From Desulfobacula sp. (GTDB lineage Bacteria; Desulfobacterota; Desulfobacteria; Desulfobacterales; Desulfobacteraceae): DNA of 40,498 nucleotides. Where the stretch lies: the NCBI GenBank assembly GCA_021647625.1, contig JAKIUJ010000014.1, positions 1-40,498 of the forward strand, given 5' to 3'. Below, in pieces: positions 1 through 8,743 of the stretch. A program made the position numbers and the translations under genes. The notes under the pieces were generated by a model. That model searched no databases, was not told the DNA's origin, and was given only the letters and a program-made list of their open reading frames with translations. Positions within the stretch are counted from its first letter, which is position 1, and every line of letters starts with the position of its first letter.

Positions 1-130
1 TGATTTTTCAATATACTGCAAATTTAACCTTAAAAAAACCATCAGTTGAAAAAAAGCGTGAAATCTTTAAATATATGGTTTAATAACATGTGTTTTTGGC
101 AAAGAATCAAAAGGGCTTGTTTTTATAGAT

Positions 131-2428
131 ATGAAGGAAAATGAAATTAAAAATAGTATTAAAAACCGGGTTGAACCGGACGTACTTGAAAAAATCAGCC
201 AATCATTTTTTCAAACATTTGGAACGCGCAATCTGCTTGGTAACCTTTTTTTTAATTCTTTGGCAATAAAAAACCGGCAGATTGTATTTGAAGACCTGAT
301 TAACACCTGTGGTTACCAAAATAATATAGAAGGCTTTTTTCAAAATCTTACATCTAAAATTTTTACAGAAAAAAAAATCCAAATCACCATTAACAGGATC
401 ATCATTCCTCCCCTTTACCTGTATCATATATTAGAAGCCATCCTGCCCGGAAACCGCCTTTATGCCATTAAAAATATTGATGATCTGAAAAAAAATGCCC
501 GTGTTTTTGTCAACGATCCTGACAAATTGCAACAGGTCATGGATCAATTCCCGGTTCGTTTGTCGGACCATGTGATTCGTCAGGCTCTTGTTTCCTGCGG
601 GGTGGCAAAACAGTATTTGCCATTTATCGAAGAATTAGATCCCACAGGCGACACCATCACCTTTGACGGGCATTTTAAACACGGCGTGTTGGAGCAGATG
701 TATGAAAACCGGGTGATCTTTCTCTTGGATATGCATTGCCCTGTTTATTGCAGATTTTGTTTTCGAAAGCATAAAGCCACAAGAAAAGAAAAGACACCCG
801 GGCCATCCGATGTCATGGCTGCTGTGGACCATGTTAAGAATCATTCTGCCATCAAGGAGATTCTTATCACCGGTGGAGACCCCCTGCTCAATCGACCCAG
901 TCTTGATGCGGCCCTGAACGGCTTAAAGGACATCGCCCATGTGAATGTGATCCGGATTGCCACCCGGTCAATCGCTTATTATCCACAACTGTTTTTAAAA
1001 GGAAATCGGGAATATATTCACTATCTTATTGAACAAAATGACCAATTGAAAAGCCATGGAAAACGGATTGAAATCGGGATGCATTTTGTTCACCCGGACG
1101 AGGTATCGATCCAAAGTCTTGATATTATATCTGATCTTGTAAAAAATGGTGTCCAGGTCTATGTCCAGACACCCTTTTTAAATGGATTGAACACTGAAGG
1201 TAAAACCCTTGGCCGATTGTTCTCTCTGTTGAGAAACGCCGGTGCGAAAATTTATTATATTTTTACCCCATGCAGCCCCATTCACGGCACAAAACCATAT
1301 TGGGCACCGATTTCAAAGGCAATTAAAGCCATTGATTATCTGCGGGACAATTTTTCCGACCGTGTCGTGCCAAAACTTTGTACGGCCACACCCCTGGGAA
1401 AAATCGAATGGCATACCAGTGGCTGGGCTGTTCAGCAGGATGAAAAGGATTCTAATTTTATCTGGATCAGAACCCCGTATACAAAGGCGTATTATCAACA
1501 ATTTGTTTTAAGTAAAAAGGATATGCCTGTTTACCGGGAAAATGATGAAGGCACACTGGATGCAAGATTCAGGGTGGATATGGGGGATAAAGCATTATTT
1601 GCCGGCAACAGGCCAAGCACACAAAAGATTCAATTGACCCAATTAAACGATCGCTCTTTAATTATCTCAAATGTCCGTACGAAATTATTACAGACGTCCC
1701 CATTAAGGTCGTCTGTTGAGGATATTCCTATTGCCGGCATGTCACGGATACACAAAAGCTGTGTAGAGATGAGCATTCCGGTCAATGAAAAAGCACTTGA
1801 GTATTTGGCAAACCAATATTTAGCAGACCAAGGCTCTGTCAGCGATGTCATACTGCATTTGGATGATAAGGCGTTATTGGCACCAAAAAGACTTAAAGAC
1901 GTTCTTATACAAATAAAAAAAAGTCCACACATTACCTGTATCCGGTTGTGTTGCCGCCAGTTCAATGACCGTCCACATCTTATTACACCAGAGCTGATAC
2001 ATGTACTTACCGGTGTCTGTGATTTTTCAATTGCTCATCCGTTCAGGGTTGAGGTGGAAACCTGGGTGTTGCTGCCAAAAGATATTGAACAAACACATAA
2101 GGAACTTGCAGCAAAGATGATTAAAAAAGGAATTCACATATATGCCAATGCTCCTTTAATACAGGGCGTTAATGATGATCCGGATACCATCATCCAATTG
2201 GCCCATAGGCTGAGGCACACCGGCATCGAGTTTCATCACCTTTACGTTGGGGGGCTTGCCATACAAAAAAACTTTAATAGCGGTGAAACCATAGATCCAA
2301 AATTGTTGATCGATATCGCATCAAAGATCCGAACATCCTGTTCAGGGAGAGAAATTCCTTTATACATTATCCGGACTCCTGATGGGGATGAACAAATTGA
2401 CTTAACTGATTTTTTTAAATTTATGTAA
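131..2428 (+). CDS. KamA-family radical SAM protein with degenerate second KamA-like half
   Basis: The N-terminal ~500 residues resemble the lysine 2,3-aminomutase (KamA) family. A CxxxCxxC cluster motif at C203/C207/C210 would hold the radical SAM 4Fe-4S cluster, and an ITGGDPLL motif follows. K424 in a TPLGK context sits where lysine aminomutases have the PLP lysine, but the usual glycine-rich PGGGGK is not preserved, so aminomutase activity is uncertain. Residues ~540-765 align by eye with the first radical SAM barrel (SDVILHLDDKALL against KEILITGGDPLL; IYANAPLIQGVND against VYVQTPFLNGLNT) but lack the three cysteines. At 765 residues it is well above the ~400-470 usual for KamA. No strong ribosome binding site is visible before the ATG. 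The next gene lies 187 bp away, so it is probably transcribed alone. The family call is firm; the substrate is unknown. Confidence 0.85.
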   Translation: MKENEIKNSIKNRVEPDVLEKISQSFFQTFGTRNLLGNLFFNSLAIKNRQIVFEDLINTCGYQNNIEGFFQNLTSKIFTEKKIQITINRIIIPPLYLYHILEAILPGNRLYAIKNIDDLKKNARVFVNDPDKLQQVMDQFPVRLSDHVIRQALVSCGVAKQYLPFIEELDPTGDTITFDGHFKHGVLEQMYENRVIFLLDMHCPVYCRFCFRKHKATRKEKTPGPSDVMAAVDHVKNHSAIKEILITGGDPLLNRPSLDAALNGLKDIAHVNVIRIATRSIAYYPQLFLKGNREYIHYLIEQNDQLKSHGKRIEIGMHFVHPDEVSIQSLDIISDLVKNGVQVYVQTPFLNGLNTEGKTLGRLFSLLRNAGAKIYYIFTPCSPIHGTKPYWAPISKAIKAIDYLRDNFSDRVVPKLCTATPLGKIEWHTSGWAVQQDEKDSNFIWIRTPYTKAYYQQFVLSKKDMPVYRENDEGTLDARFRVDMGDKALFAGNRPSTQKIQLTQLNDRSLIISNVRTKLLQTSPLRSSVEDIPIAGMSRIHKSCVEMSIPVNEKALEYLANQYLADQGSVSDVILHLDDKALLAPKRLKDVLIQIKKSPHITCIRLCCRQFNDRPHLITPELIHVLTGVCDFSIAHPFRVEVETWVLLPKDIEQTHKELAAKMIKKGIHIYANAPLIQGVNDDPDTIIQLAHRLRHTGIEFHHLYVGGLAIQKNFNSGETIDPKLLIDIASKIRTSCSGREIPLYIIRTPDGDEQIDLTDFFKFM

Positions 2429-2480
2429 TAAACACCCTGTTTTTAAGGATCAGGCGGTGGATTTGGGAAAAGAATTTGGG

Positions 2481-2509
2481 TTGACAAACAGTTTTTGACT
2501 CTTTTAAAT
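2481..2509 (+). promoter_or_regulatory. Possible sigma-70 promoter for the molybdopterin oxidoreductase
   Basis: A consensus -35 TTGACA at 2481-2486 is followed after 17 bp by TTAAAT (4 of 6 matches to the -10 consensus) at 2504-2509. It lies about 107 bp before the ATG at 2616, leaving a fairly long leader. Moderate support only; AT-rich DNA gives such matches by chance. Confidence 0.4.
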
Positions 2510-2615
2510 AGTGGGTGAGTTTTAGTTCAAACACTGAATAGGAAAAAATAATAAGCCGCCTATTGGGAGTTTTTCCTTAAAAAAGGCGATAGCGATCCAT
2601 GAGGAATTCTGAAAA

Positions 2616-4703
2616 ATGAATATCAGCCGTAGACCATATGATGATAAAATAGTGAAATCTACCTGCGGGATGTGTTTTTCCTGCTGTGGCATCCTTGTTC
2701 ATGTTAAAAATAACAGAGTTATAAGAATATCCGGTGATCCGGACAGCCCGGTAAACACAGGAACGCTATGTTTAAAGGGAAAGTCAGCTTTGGAGATGCT
2801 CTACCACCCTCAAAGATTGATCTCACCTCTAAAAAGAGCTGGTGTGAGAGGAGAGGGGAAATGGGAGAAAATATCATGGGAAGAGGCTTTGGATATTACA
2901 GCAGCAAAGCTTCAGGCATCAAAATTGAAATTTGGCCCCGAAAGTGTTGCATTTCTCCAGGGAACGACCAAAGGCCTGATTGATGTCTATGTGGAAAGAC
3001 TTGTTAATGCCTTTGGGTCTCCGAATATTGCCACATCGGGACATGTCTGTTTCTTGCCCAGATTATTTGCCTCAAAAGTGACAAACGGATTTTTCCCCGT
3101 TCCCGATTACCAGGGGAACCCTGAGTATATCATCCTCTGGGGTGCTGATTTTTTAAACACCAGGATTGGTGAACATAAAAAAATAATCCATTTAAAAAAA
3201 AAGGGCACAAAAGTTATTGTCATTGATCCTGCAACACCTTTGATAGCCCGAAAGGCCGATCTGCATGCTAAAATCTGGCCTGGAACAGATCTTGTTCTTG
3301 CTTTGGGTATGATTTATATCATTATACAGGATCAATTATATGATAAAAAATTTGTAACAAAATATTGTATTGGTTTTGATGAACTAAAAGCCCATGTGGC
3401 GGACTATCCACTGGAAAAGGTATCAAGGTTAACCCATATCCCGGCAGAAGAAATAGACCGTATCGCAAAAATTTATGCCTCTGCCAAAAAGGCCGTGATT
3501 CAGTGGGGGAATGCTATCGAGCATGGTGTCAACAGCTTCCAAACGGCACGAGCGATCTCGATATTAAGAGCGATAACCGGAAAATTAGATAAAAAAGGGT
3601 GCGATATTGAACCCTTATATCCGGTGACCGGAGCAGGTATGGCAAATATAACGCTTAGCAACAGGATGACGGATGACTCTTGGGAAAAACGACTCTACAG
3701 TGGGACGCCAATGCTTCCCTGGTTTAAACGGGTTCTTCCGGCGGATATTGTTCACTCCCTTAACACAGCAGACCCTTACAAGCTTTCCTGTGTCTATATT
3801 ATGGGAGCCAATCCTCTTTTGACTTTCAGTAATGCTAAAAATACAGAGACTGCCTTGAAAAAGGCTGATTTCATAGCGGTTTCAGACAGATTTATGACAC
3901 CCACAGCACACCTTGCAGATATCATTCTTCCCCCATCAACATTTCTTGAATATGACAGCGTTATCGCACCGCCGTATTATGCCTACGCTGGAATTCAGCG
4001 CAAGGCTGTTGATATTAAGGGGTCTCTTTCAGACTATGACATAACCACCAGGCTTGCTGAAAGATTAGGCCTTGGACACGACTTTTACCCTGATATTTCT
4101 GACTTCTTTGACCTTGTATTGAATCCCTCCGGTCTAACATTCAAAGACTTCAAAAAATTGGGGGTTCTTTCAGGGAAAAGAAAAGAAAAAAAATATAGAG
4201 AAAACGGATTTAAAACACCAAGCGGGAAAGTTGAATTATTCTCCAGACAATTGAAAGATTCCGGTTTTTCTCCACTGCCTTCTTATATTGGAACCCATGA
4301 ACCTTCAAAGCAATACCCTGTTGTTCTTACCAGTGGAAAATCTTCATTTTTCAGGCATTCTGATAATCGTCAATTACCAACACTTAGAAAGGCACATCCG
4401 GAACCGGTTATAAAAATGAATCCGGTTACAGCAAAGTCCTTTCATATTAACGAGAATGACAATGTCTGTATCGAAACGGCAAATGGAAAGATTGTGCAAA
4501 AAGCAATGGTTACAAAGGACATTATGCCAGGTGTTGTGTTTGCTGATTTTGGCTGGTGGTTTCCTGAAGACGAAAACAGTCATAATACCTGGGAAACATC
4601 TAATATAAACATCCTGACCAGTGACACCCCGCCCTTCAGTCTTGAAACCGGGTCTGTTAATTTTCGAGGGATTATGTGCAAAATAGCACCTGTTAAAATT
4701 TAA
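2616..4703 (+). CDS. Molybdopterin (Mo/W-bisPGD) oxidoreductase, DMSO reductase superfamily
   Basis: This is a catalytic subunit of the DMSO-reductase superfamily. The N-terminus carries the 4Fe-4S motif C17-x2-C20-x3-C24 with the fourth ligand at C52 (LCLKGK). C145, in a GHVCFLPR context, is a good candidate for the protein ligand to Mo or W. The C-terminal region from ~residue 560 has the molybdopterin dinucleotide-binding fold (VVLTSGKSSFFRHSDNRQ). There is no twin-arginine leader, so it should be cytoplasmic. No electron-transfer Fe-S subunit or membrane anchor is adjacent, unlike phs/psr/dms operons. The single-subunit, cytoplasmic form resembles acetylene hydratase and its relatives, but the sequence does not fix the substrate. 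The ATG follows a GAGGAATTC stretch that can act as ribosome binding site. A terminator hairpin lies downstream at 4833. Confidence 0.88.
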   Translation: MNISRRPYDDKIVKSTCGMCFSCCGILVHVKNNRVIRISGDPDSPVNTGTLCLKGKSALEMLYHPQRLISPLKRAGVRGEGKWEKISWEEALDITAAKLQASKLKFGPESVAFLQGTTKGLIDVYVERLVNAFGSPNIATSGHVCFLPRLFASKVTNGFFPVPDYQGNPEYIILWGADFLNTRIGEHKKIIHLKKKGTKVIVIDPATPLIARKADLHAKIWPGTDLVLALGMIYIIIQDQLYDKKFVTKYCIGFDELKAHVADYPLEKVSRLTHIPAEEIDRIAKIYASAKKAVIQWGNAIEHGVNSFQTARAISILRAITGKLDKKGCDIEPLYPVTGAGMANITLSNRMTDDSWEKRLYSGTPMLPWFKRVLPADIVHSLNTADPYKLSCVYIMGANPLLTFSNAKNTETALKKADFIAVSDRFMTPTAHLADIILPPSTFLEYDSVIAPPYYAYAGIQRKAVDIKGSLSDYDITTRLAERLGLGHDFYPDISDFFDLVLNPSGLTFKDFKKLGVLSGKRKEKKYRENGFKTPSGKVELFSRQLKDSGFSPLPSYIGTHEPSKQYPVVLTSGKSSFFRHSDNRQLPTLRKAHPEPVIKMNPVTAKSFHINENDNVCIETANGKIVQKAMVTKDIMPGVVFADFGWWFPEDENSHNTWETSNINILTSDTPPFSLETGSVNFRGIMCKIAPVKI

Positions 4704-4832
4704 GGAATTTATATTGGGCGTATCTTTATAATCACTGATATCAATTTGACTTTATGCAGTGATTTTATGCTTGTCTATTTCTTTTTGATATGTTTTAATT
4801 TTGCTCGTTGTTTTAGTCCGACATGGAAACCC

Positions 4833-4855
4833 TGGCCCTCTGGGCCATGATTTTT
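4833..4855 (+). terminator. Intrinsic terminator after the molybdopterin oxidoreductase
   Basis: TGGCCC (4833-4838) pairs perfectly with GGGCCA (4842-4847) across a TCT loop, and is followed by TGATTTTT. It separates the oxidoreductase from the GntR regulator. Confidence 0.6.
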
Positions 4856-4929
4856 ACTTAACTATTGCATTTTTTATTTAAAAAAACGTGGAAAATAACT
4901 TCATTGTGTAAAAAATTATTAGAATAATA

Positions 4930-5580
4930 ATGACATCATCACAAAAAAATAATTTTGAGCGGGTCCTTGAAATTCTTGAGTATAAAATAATATCAGGCAT
5001 TCTGAAACCGCGGGAACGACTAATCGAGAGAGAGCTCACAGAAGAATACAAAATAACCACGGGAACGGTCAGAAATATTCTAAAAGAACTAACTGTTAAA
5101 AATCTCATTAACCATATGTCCAACCGGGGAGCTGTCGTTGCTGAACCCACCCCAAAAGAAGTAGAAGATATTTACCACACCCGGGTATTATTGGAAAGTT
5201 ATGCCATTGGCTTTGTTGTGGCGAATATGGATAAGATTCAATTAAAAAAAGTTGTAGCGCATGAGACTGCTTTTGAAAAATATTCAAAAGAAAAAAATTT
5301 ACGAGGAATTTTAAATCACAATCGATTGTTCCACCAATCAATGTTTGAAGTGTGTGGCAACCAGATTGCTTCAGACCTGATTGACCAACTAAGGAATCGT
5401 TCCCGAATCTGGTATCACTATATTCGCGGAAATGCTCAGCACCGCGAAAACAGCATCAAAGATCATCTGTCCATGATTGACTGCCTTGGTTCCAAAGATG
5501 CATCCAAGCTTAAAGAAATCAATACACGCCATTTAACTGTGGGATATACTAATTATATAGAACAATTAACGGCAATTTAA
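4930..5580 (+). CDS. GntR-family transcriptional regulator with FCD ligand-binding domain
   Basis: A DNA-binding regulator of the FadR (FCD) branch of the GntR family. Residues ~10-70 form the winged helix-turn-helix (RERLIERELTEEYKITTGTV then a wing ending NRGAVVAEP). Residues ~80-205 are all-helical FCD, with histidines in NHNRLFHQ, KDHLSMID and NTRHLTVG at the places where FCD domains bind a metal and a carboxylate ligand. The length of 216 residues is typical. It lies directly upstream of, and co-oriented with, the flavoprotein/transporter string. The perfect inverted repeat at 5679-5708, overlapping that string's promoter, is its likely operator, which would make it a local repressor relieved by the imported organic acid or a product of it. 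That regulatory link is inference. Confidence 0.88.
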   Translation: MTSSQKNNFERVLEILEYKIISGILKPRERLIERELTEEYKITTGTVRNILKELTVKNLINHMSNRGAVVAEPTPKEVEDIYHTRVLLESYAIGFVVANMDKIQLKKVVAHETAFEKYSKEKNLRGILNHNRLFHQSMFEVCGNQIASDLIDQLRNRSRIWYHYIRGNAQHRENSIKDHLSMIDCLGSKDASKLKEINTRHLTVGYTNYIEQLTAI

Positions 5581-5592
5581 CCCTTTGTTTCT

Positions 5593-5647
5593 AAAAGCTG
5601 TTTTTCCTTTGCCGGCAACCTTCTAACAGGCTTTTTAAAAAAGCATT
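5593..5647 (+). terminator. Probable terminator after the GntR regulator gene
   Basis: AAAAGC-TGTT (5593-5602) pairs with AACAGGCTTTT (5635-5645) with one bulged base; a GCCGGC palindrome lies in the loop, and a short T-run closes the right arm. It lies just before the next promoter. Confidence 0.4.
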
Positions 5648-5674
5648 GACAATCATTGGTCCTATTTCTATTAT
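5646..5674 (+). promoter_or_regulatory. Sigma-70-type promoter of the flavoprotein-transporter-sulfotransferase operon
   Basis: A perfect -35 TTGACA at 5646-5651 is followed after exactly 17 bp by TATTAT at 5669-5674 (5 of 6 to consensus). The predicted start site near 5681 lies inside the inverted repeat at 5679-5708. This is the best promoter match noticed in the window. Confidence 0.7.
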
Positions 5675-5678
5675 CCTG

Positions 5679-5708
5679 TAAATCATTAATAATATCATTA
5701 ATGATTTA
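5679..5708. promoter_or_regulatory. Perfect 12-bp inverted repeat, likely operator for the GntR/FCD regulator
   Basis: TAAATCATTAAT (5679-5690) and ATTAATGATTTA (5697-5708) are perfect inverted copies separated by AATATC. The repeat begins 4 bp after the -10 box and covers the predicted transcription start. Binding there would block initiation or escape, as expected of a repressor. The assignment to the adjacent regulator is inferred from position. Confidence 0.65.
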
Positions 5709-5785
5709 GTGTGGCAGATACGTGTGGTAATTTTGTTCTACTATACATCTGAATACAAAAATACTATCGGGTAAGGAGAGCTATA

Positions 5786-7423
5786 ATGATAGAGGAACGA
5801 ATCAAGGCCGATGTTTTGTGTATTGGAGGAGGGATAGCCGGTTTGATGGCTGCTATCCGGGCCGCAGAATTAGGTGCCAGTGTTGTTGTGGCTGAAAAGG
5901 GGAATGTACAATACAGTGGTTGCGGCCGCATGGGAAATGATCATTTTGAAACATACATCCCGAAAATTCACGGTGCGGACAAAGATGCATGGATTGAAGA
6001 GTTATTGAGAACCGCCAAAGGGGAGATACTGATTGGTAAAGACCTCCTTCGAGCCCAGTTCATGAAGGCGTACGATATTGTAAAATTGTGGGATGACTGG
6101 GGAATTCCCATGAAATACAAAGGCCGCTGGGAATTTTCAGGGCACTCTTTTCCGGATCATCCCATGACCCACATAAAATATGAAGGTCGTTTCCAGAAAA
6201 AAATATTGACAAGCCAGGCAAAAAAAAGAGGCGTTAAGATAATAAACCGAGTAATGATGCTTGATCTAATTCGGGATAACAACAAGGTTATTGGAGCTGT
6301 TGGCGTCCATACCAGAGAAGACAGATTATTGATATTTGAAGCAAAATCTGTTGTTCTGGGTACGGGTAAATGTTCACGACTGTATCCGCCGTTGACGCCC
6401 GGATGGCTGTCCAATGATCCCCATGGCGGTTCTCAATCCGGTGATGGACGGGCAATGGCTTATCGGGCTGGAGCAGAGCTTCAAAATCTAGAAATGCCTC
6501 AACGGCACATCGGTCCAAAATATTTTACCCGATTTGGTCAGGGGACCTGGGTTGGGGTTGTAAAAGACTGGTATGGGAAATCGGCTGGAACCTTTGTCGA
6601 TAAACCGGACCTCCGGTATGGCGATATGATTTGTGAAGTGAACAAACTGGCTCCTGAGCAATATACTCAGGCAGGCAAAGGCCCTCTTTACATGGACTGT
6701 ACCGATATGACGGACGAGGATCATGAGTACATGATGCACTGGATGAAGAATGAAGGGTATCCTGCCATGACAGAGTACATGGCGGCTGAAGGAATTGATC
6801 TCAGGAAGCATCCCATCGAATTTATGACCTATCCGATTCGGGGAGGCGGGCTTATCGTGGCTAATGAAAAAGCGGAAACTTCATTAAAAGGATTATATGC
6901 AGCCGGGGACGAATCCTATGGGGATATATCAGCCGCAGCAACTTTCGGATATCTGGGGGGAGAAAACGCAGCTATTTATGTTCAGAGCATTAAGCAGGTC
7001 GCCATTGAGAAAAACAACCCGGTAATTCAAAAAATACAAAAGCTGATCGATGACATCAAGGGGCATGAAAACGGACCGGACTGGGAGGAAACAAGCGTTG
7101 CCTTACAGCAAACCATGTCGGATTATGTAGGAAAGGTTCGAAATGAGTCCCTCCTTTTGCAAGGTCTTCAACATTTTAGAAGAATCAGGCAAAAAACGCG
7201 TGACACATTGATGGCCAAAAATCCACATGAAGTCGCACGGTGCCTGGAAGTGTTCAACCTGCTGGAAATTGGGGAACTTACTTTTTTAATGGCACTCAAC
7301 CGGAAAGAGACGCGGGGTCTTCATAACAGACCGGATTATCCGTTTACAGATCCACGGCTTAATCAGGCGCACATTATTCGAAAGAGCAAGAATGATAACA
7401 TTTTGGATTGGAAATCATATTAA
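5786..7423 (+). CDS. AprA-like FAD-dependent oxidoreductase (fumarate reductase/adenylylsulfate reductase alpha-like flavoprotein)
   Basis: The flavoprotein begins with an FAD dinucleotide-binding motif (GGGIAGLMAAIRAAELGA, residues ~12-30) and ends its FAD domain with the typical GLYAAGDESYGDISAAATF segment. Between these is a capping domain like that of fumarate reductase, aspartate oxidase and APS reductase alpha subunits. A helical C-terminal region (~430-545) follows. It has no signal peptide, so it acts in the cytoplasm. The ferredoxin gene starts 12 bp downstream, the same pairing as AprA with AprB, so electrons probably pass through that partner. A clear AAGGAGAG precedes the ATG. The genome's true AprA, if any, is not expected to sit in such a transporter context, so this is more likely a specialised paralogue reducing or oxidising an imported organic compound. 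Confidence 0.85.
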   Translation: MIEERIKADVLCIGGGIAGLMAAIRAAELGASVVVAEKGNVQYSGCGRMGNDHFETYIPKIHGADKDAWIEELLRTAKGEILIGKDLLRAQFMKAYDIVKLWDDWGIPMKYKGRWEFSGHSFPDHPMTHIKYEGRFQKKILTSQAKKRGVKIINRVMMLDLIRDNNKVIGAVGVHTREDRLLIFEAKSVVLGTGKCSRLYPPLTPGWLSNDPHGGSQSGDGRAMAYRAGAELQNLEMPQRHIGPKYFTRFGQGTWVGVVKDWYGKSAGTFVDKPDLRYGDMICEVNKLAPEQYTQAGKGPLYMDCTDMTDEDHEYMMHWMKNEGYPAMTEYMAAEGIDLRKHPIEFMTYPIRGGGLIVANEKAETSLKGLYAAGDESYGDISAAATFGYLGGENAAIYVQSIKQVAIEKNNPVIQKIQKLIDDIKGHENGPDWEETSVALQQTMSDYVGKVRNESLLLQGLQHFRRIRQKTRDTLMAKNPHEVARCLEVFNLLEIGELTFLMALNRKETRGLHNRPDYPFTDPRLNQAHIIRKSKNDNILDWKSY

Positions 7424-7435
7424 AAAGGAAAAATT

Positions 7436-7666
7436 ATGCCGCCGATAATTAATTCAGATGACTGTATAAAATGCAACACATGTGTTGAGATATGCTCGGA
7501 AGATGTTTTTTACGGATCAAAAAAAGGAGAGGTCCCTCATGTGGCCTACCCTAAAGAGTGTGTTCATTTCAATGGTTGTGTGTCGGTATGCCCGGTCCCC
7601 GGTGCCATACGGCTTCGAATTCCCTTACCCATGCAATTGGTATATAAGGAGGAAGAAACAAGCTAA
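7436..7666 (+). CDS. Small ferredoxin, partner of the AprA-like flavoprotein
   Basis: A 76-residue ferredoxin-like protein. The first motif is complete (C10-x2-C13-x2-C16-x3-C20). The second is unusual: C42-x5-C48-x3-C52-P, lacking the usual middle cysteine of CxxCxxCxxxCP. By standard ferredoxin topology cluster I (C10, C13, C16, C52) is complete and cluster II would have only C20, C42 and C48, so it may be a 3Fe-4S cluster, use another ligand, or be absent. It starts 12 bp after the flavoprotein and is much shorter than AprB of dissimilatory APS reductase. It probably carries electrons to or from the flavoprotein. Confidence 0.8.
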   Translation: MPPIINSDDCIKCNTCVEICSEDVFYGSKKGEVPHVAYPKECVHFNGCVSVCPVPGAIRLRIPLPMQLVYKEEETS

Positions 7667-7718
7667 ATCACGGTTAACACATTTAAGTAATTCAATGTTT
7701 CATTTAACAAAAAGGAAA

Positions 7719-8672
7719 ATGAAAATGAGAAATCTATTAGTCGCTATCATAGTCGCATGTATGATGATGGTACCCGTTTTTGCCCAGGCACAGGACTGGT
7801 CACCCAAGAGCTCAATCAAGCTCCAAATTGGTTTTGGTGCAGGGGGTTCCACAGATATTATGGGACGTTTGATTGCATCGGGGGTTGAAGAAATGACAGG
7901 ATGGAATATCGTTGTGGAAAACAAACCCGGCGGTGGCGGTGTTGCCATGTTTTCTACTCTCATGAATAAAAAACCCGATGGTTTAACTTTGGGGGTGGGT
8001 GTGAATGTACCCATATTGTTGAATCTGGCTCTGCGAGGAGATAAACTGCCTTTTAAAATTGACAGTTTTGATTATATTGCAACAATTATCAAAGGGGAGA
8101 ATGCGCTCGTGGTTAAGGCAGATGCACCCTATGACAATTTTAAAGAATTTATAGCATACGCCAAAACTAAGGATGCTATTGCAGTGGGATACGATGCTAA
8201 GCCTCAACAAATGATAATAAATGCCGTCAGTAAGCAGTCCGGGATAAAATTTAAACTTATCAAACACAAAAGCGGTGCAGAACAGATTCAAAGTCTTCTT
8301 GGTGGTCATATCACCCTGGCCTGCCTTGCCGGCGCACACATTAAATATCTTAAGAGCGGTGATCTGAAAATGATCGGGGTTTATAATAAAGATCGTCATT
8401 CGTACGCACTTAACGTAAAGACCTTGATTGAGGAAGGCTACAATTATTATATTGATCCTTATTTTTATATCGCAGCACCTAAGGGATTGCCTGGTAATAT
8501 TAAATCTGCACTGGCCAAGGCGTTTGACAAAGCCATATATTCTGAAAAAGTAAAATTAGCCCTTTATAATACATTAAAAGCCAAACCTTATAATTTGGGA
8601 TCAGACGGAACTAAGGAAATGATGACGAATGGGGAAACAGATGTTAAAGCTCTCATAGAAGCTGGTAAATAA
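7719..8672 (+). CDS. Tripartite tricarboxylate transporter substrate-binding protein (TctC/Bug family)
   Basis: A periplasmic solute-binding protein of the TTT family. The open frame extends upstream to 7482 over the ferredoxin gene, but the signal peptide (RNLLVAIIVACMMMVPVF, cleaved near AQAQ-D) and the AAAAAGGA ribosome binding site place the start at ATG 7719 or 7725. The mature protein opens with the family hallmark KLQIGFGAGGSTDIMGRLIA and has VVENKPGGGGV shortly after. TTT binding proteins capture tri- or dicarboxylates, aromatic acids and similar anions; the ligand here is not readable. The genes for the small and large membrane components follow directly in C-B-A order. Confidence 0.88.
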   Translation: MKMRNLLVAIIVACMMMVPVFAQAQDWSPKSSIKLQIGFGAGGSTDIMGRLIASGVEEMTGWNIVVENKPGGGGVAMFSTLMNKKPDGLTLGVGVNVPILLNLALRGDKLPFKIDSFDYIATIIKGENALVVKADAPYDNFKEFIAYAKTKDAIAVGYDAKPQQMIINAVSKQSGIKFKLIKHKSGAEQIQSLLGGHITLACLAGAHIKYLKSGDLKMIGVYNKDRHSYALNVKTLIEEGYNYYIDPYFYIAAPKGLPGNIKSALAKAFDKAIYSEKVKLALYNTLKAKPYNLGSDGTKEMMTNGETDVKALIEAGK

Positions 8673-8743
8673 AACCTTCATTAAAGATGGCCCCGACGGT
8701 TTGACCGCTTTGGGTCATCTCACCCATAGTAAGGATACTTAAA

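Noticed and set aside
1-130. Promoter for the KamA-like gene (TTGAAA at 46-51)
   Set aside because: The best -10 candidate matches only 3 of 6 positions, so the site is not supported.
2540-2600. Possible molybdenum-cofactor riboswitch before the molybdopterin oxidoreductase
   Set aside because: Only a weak 5-bp CGCCT/AGGCG pairing is present, far from the complex structure of that riboswitch.
7482-7718. Upstream extension of the TctC-type open frame over the ferredoxin gene
   Set aside because: It overlaps a real ferredoxin in another frame, and the signal peptide and ribosome binding site place the start at 7719 or 7725.
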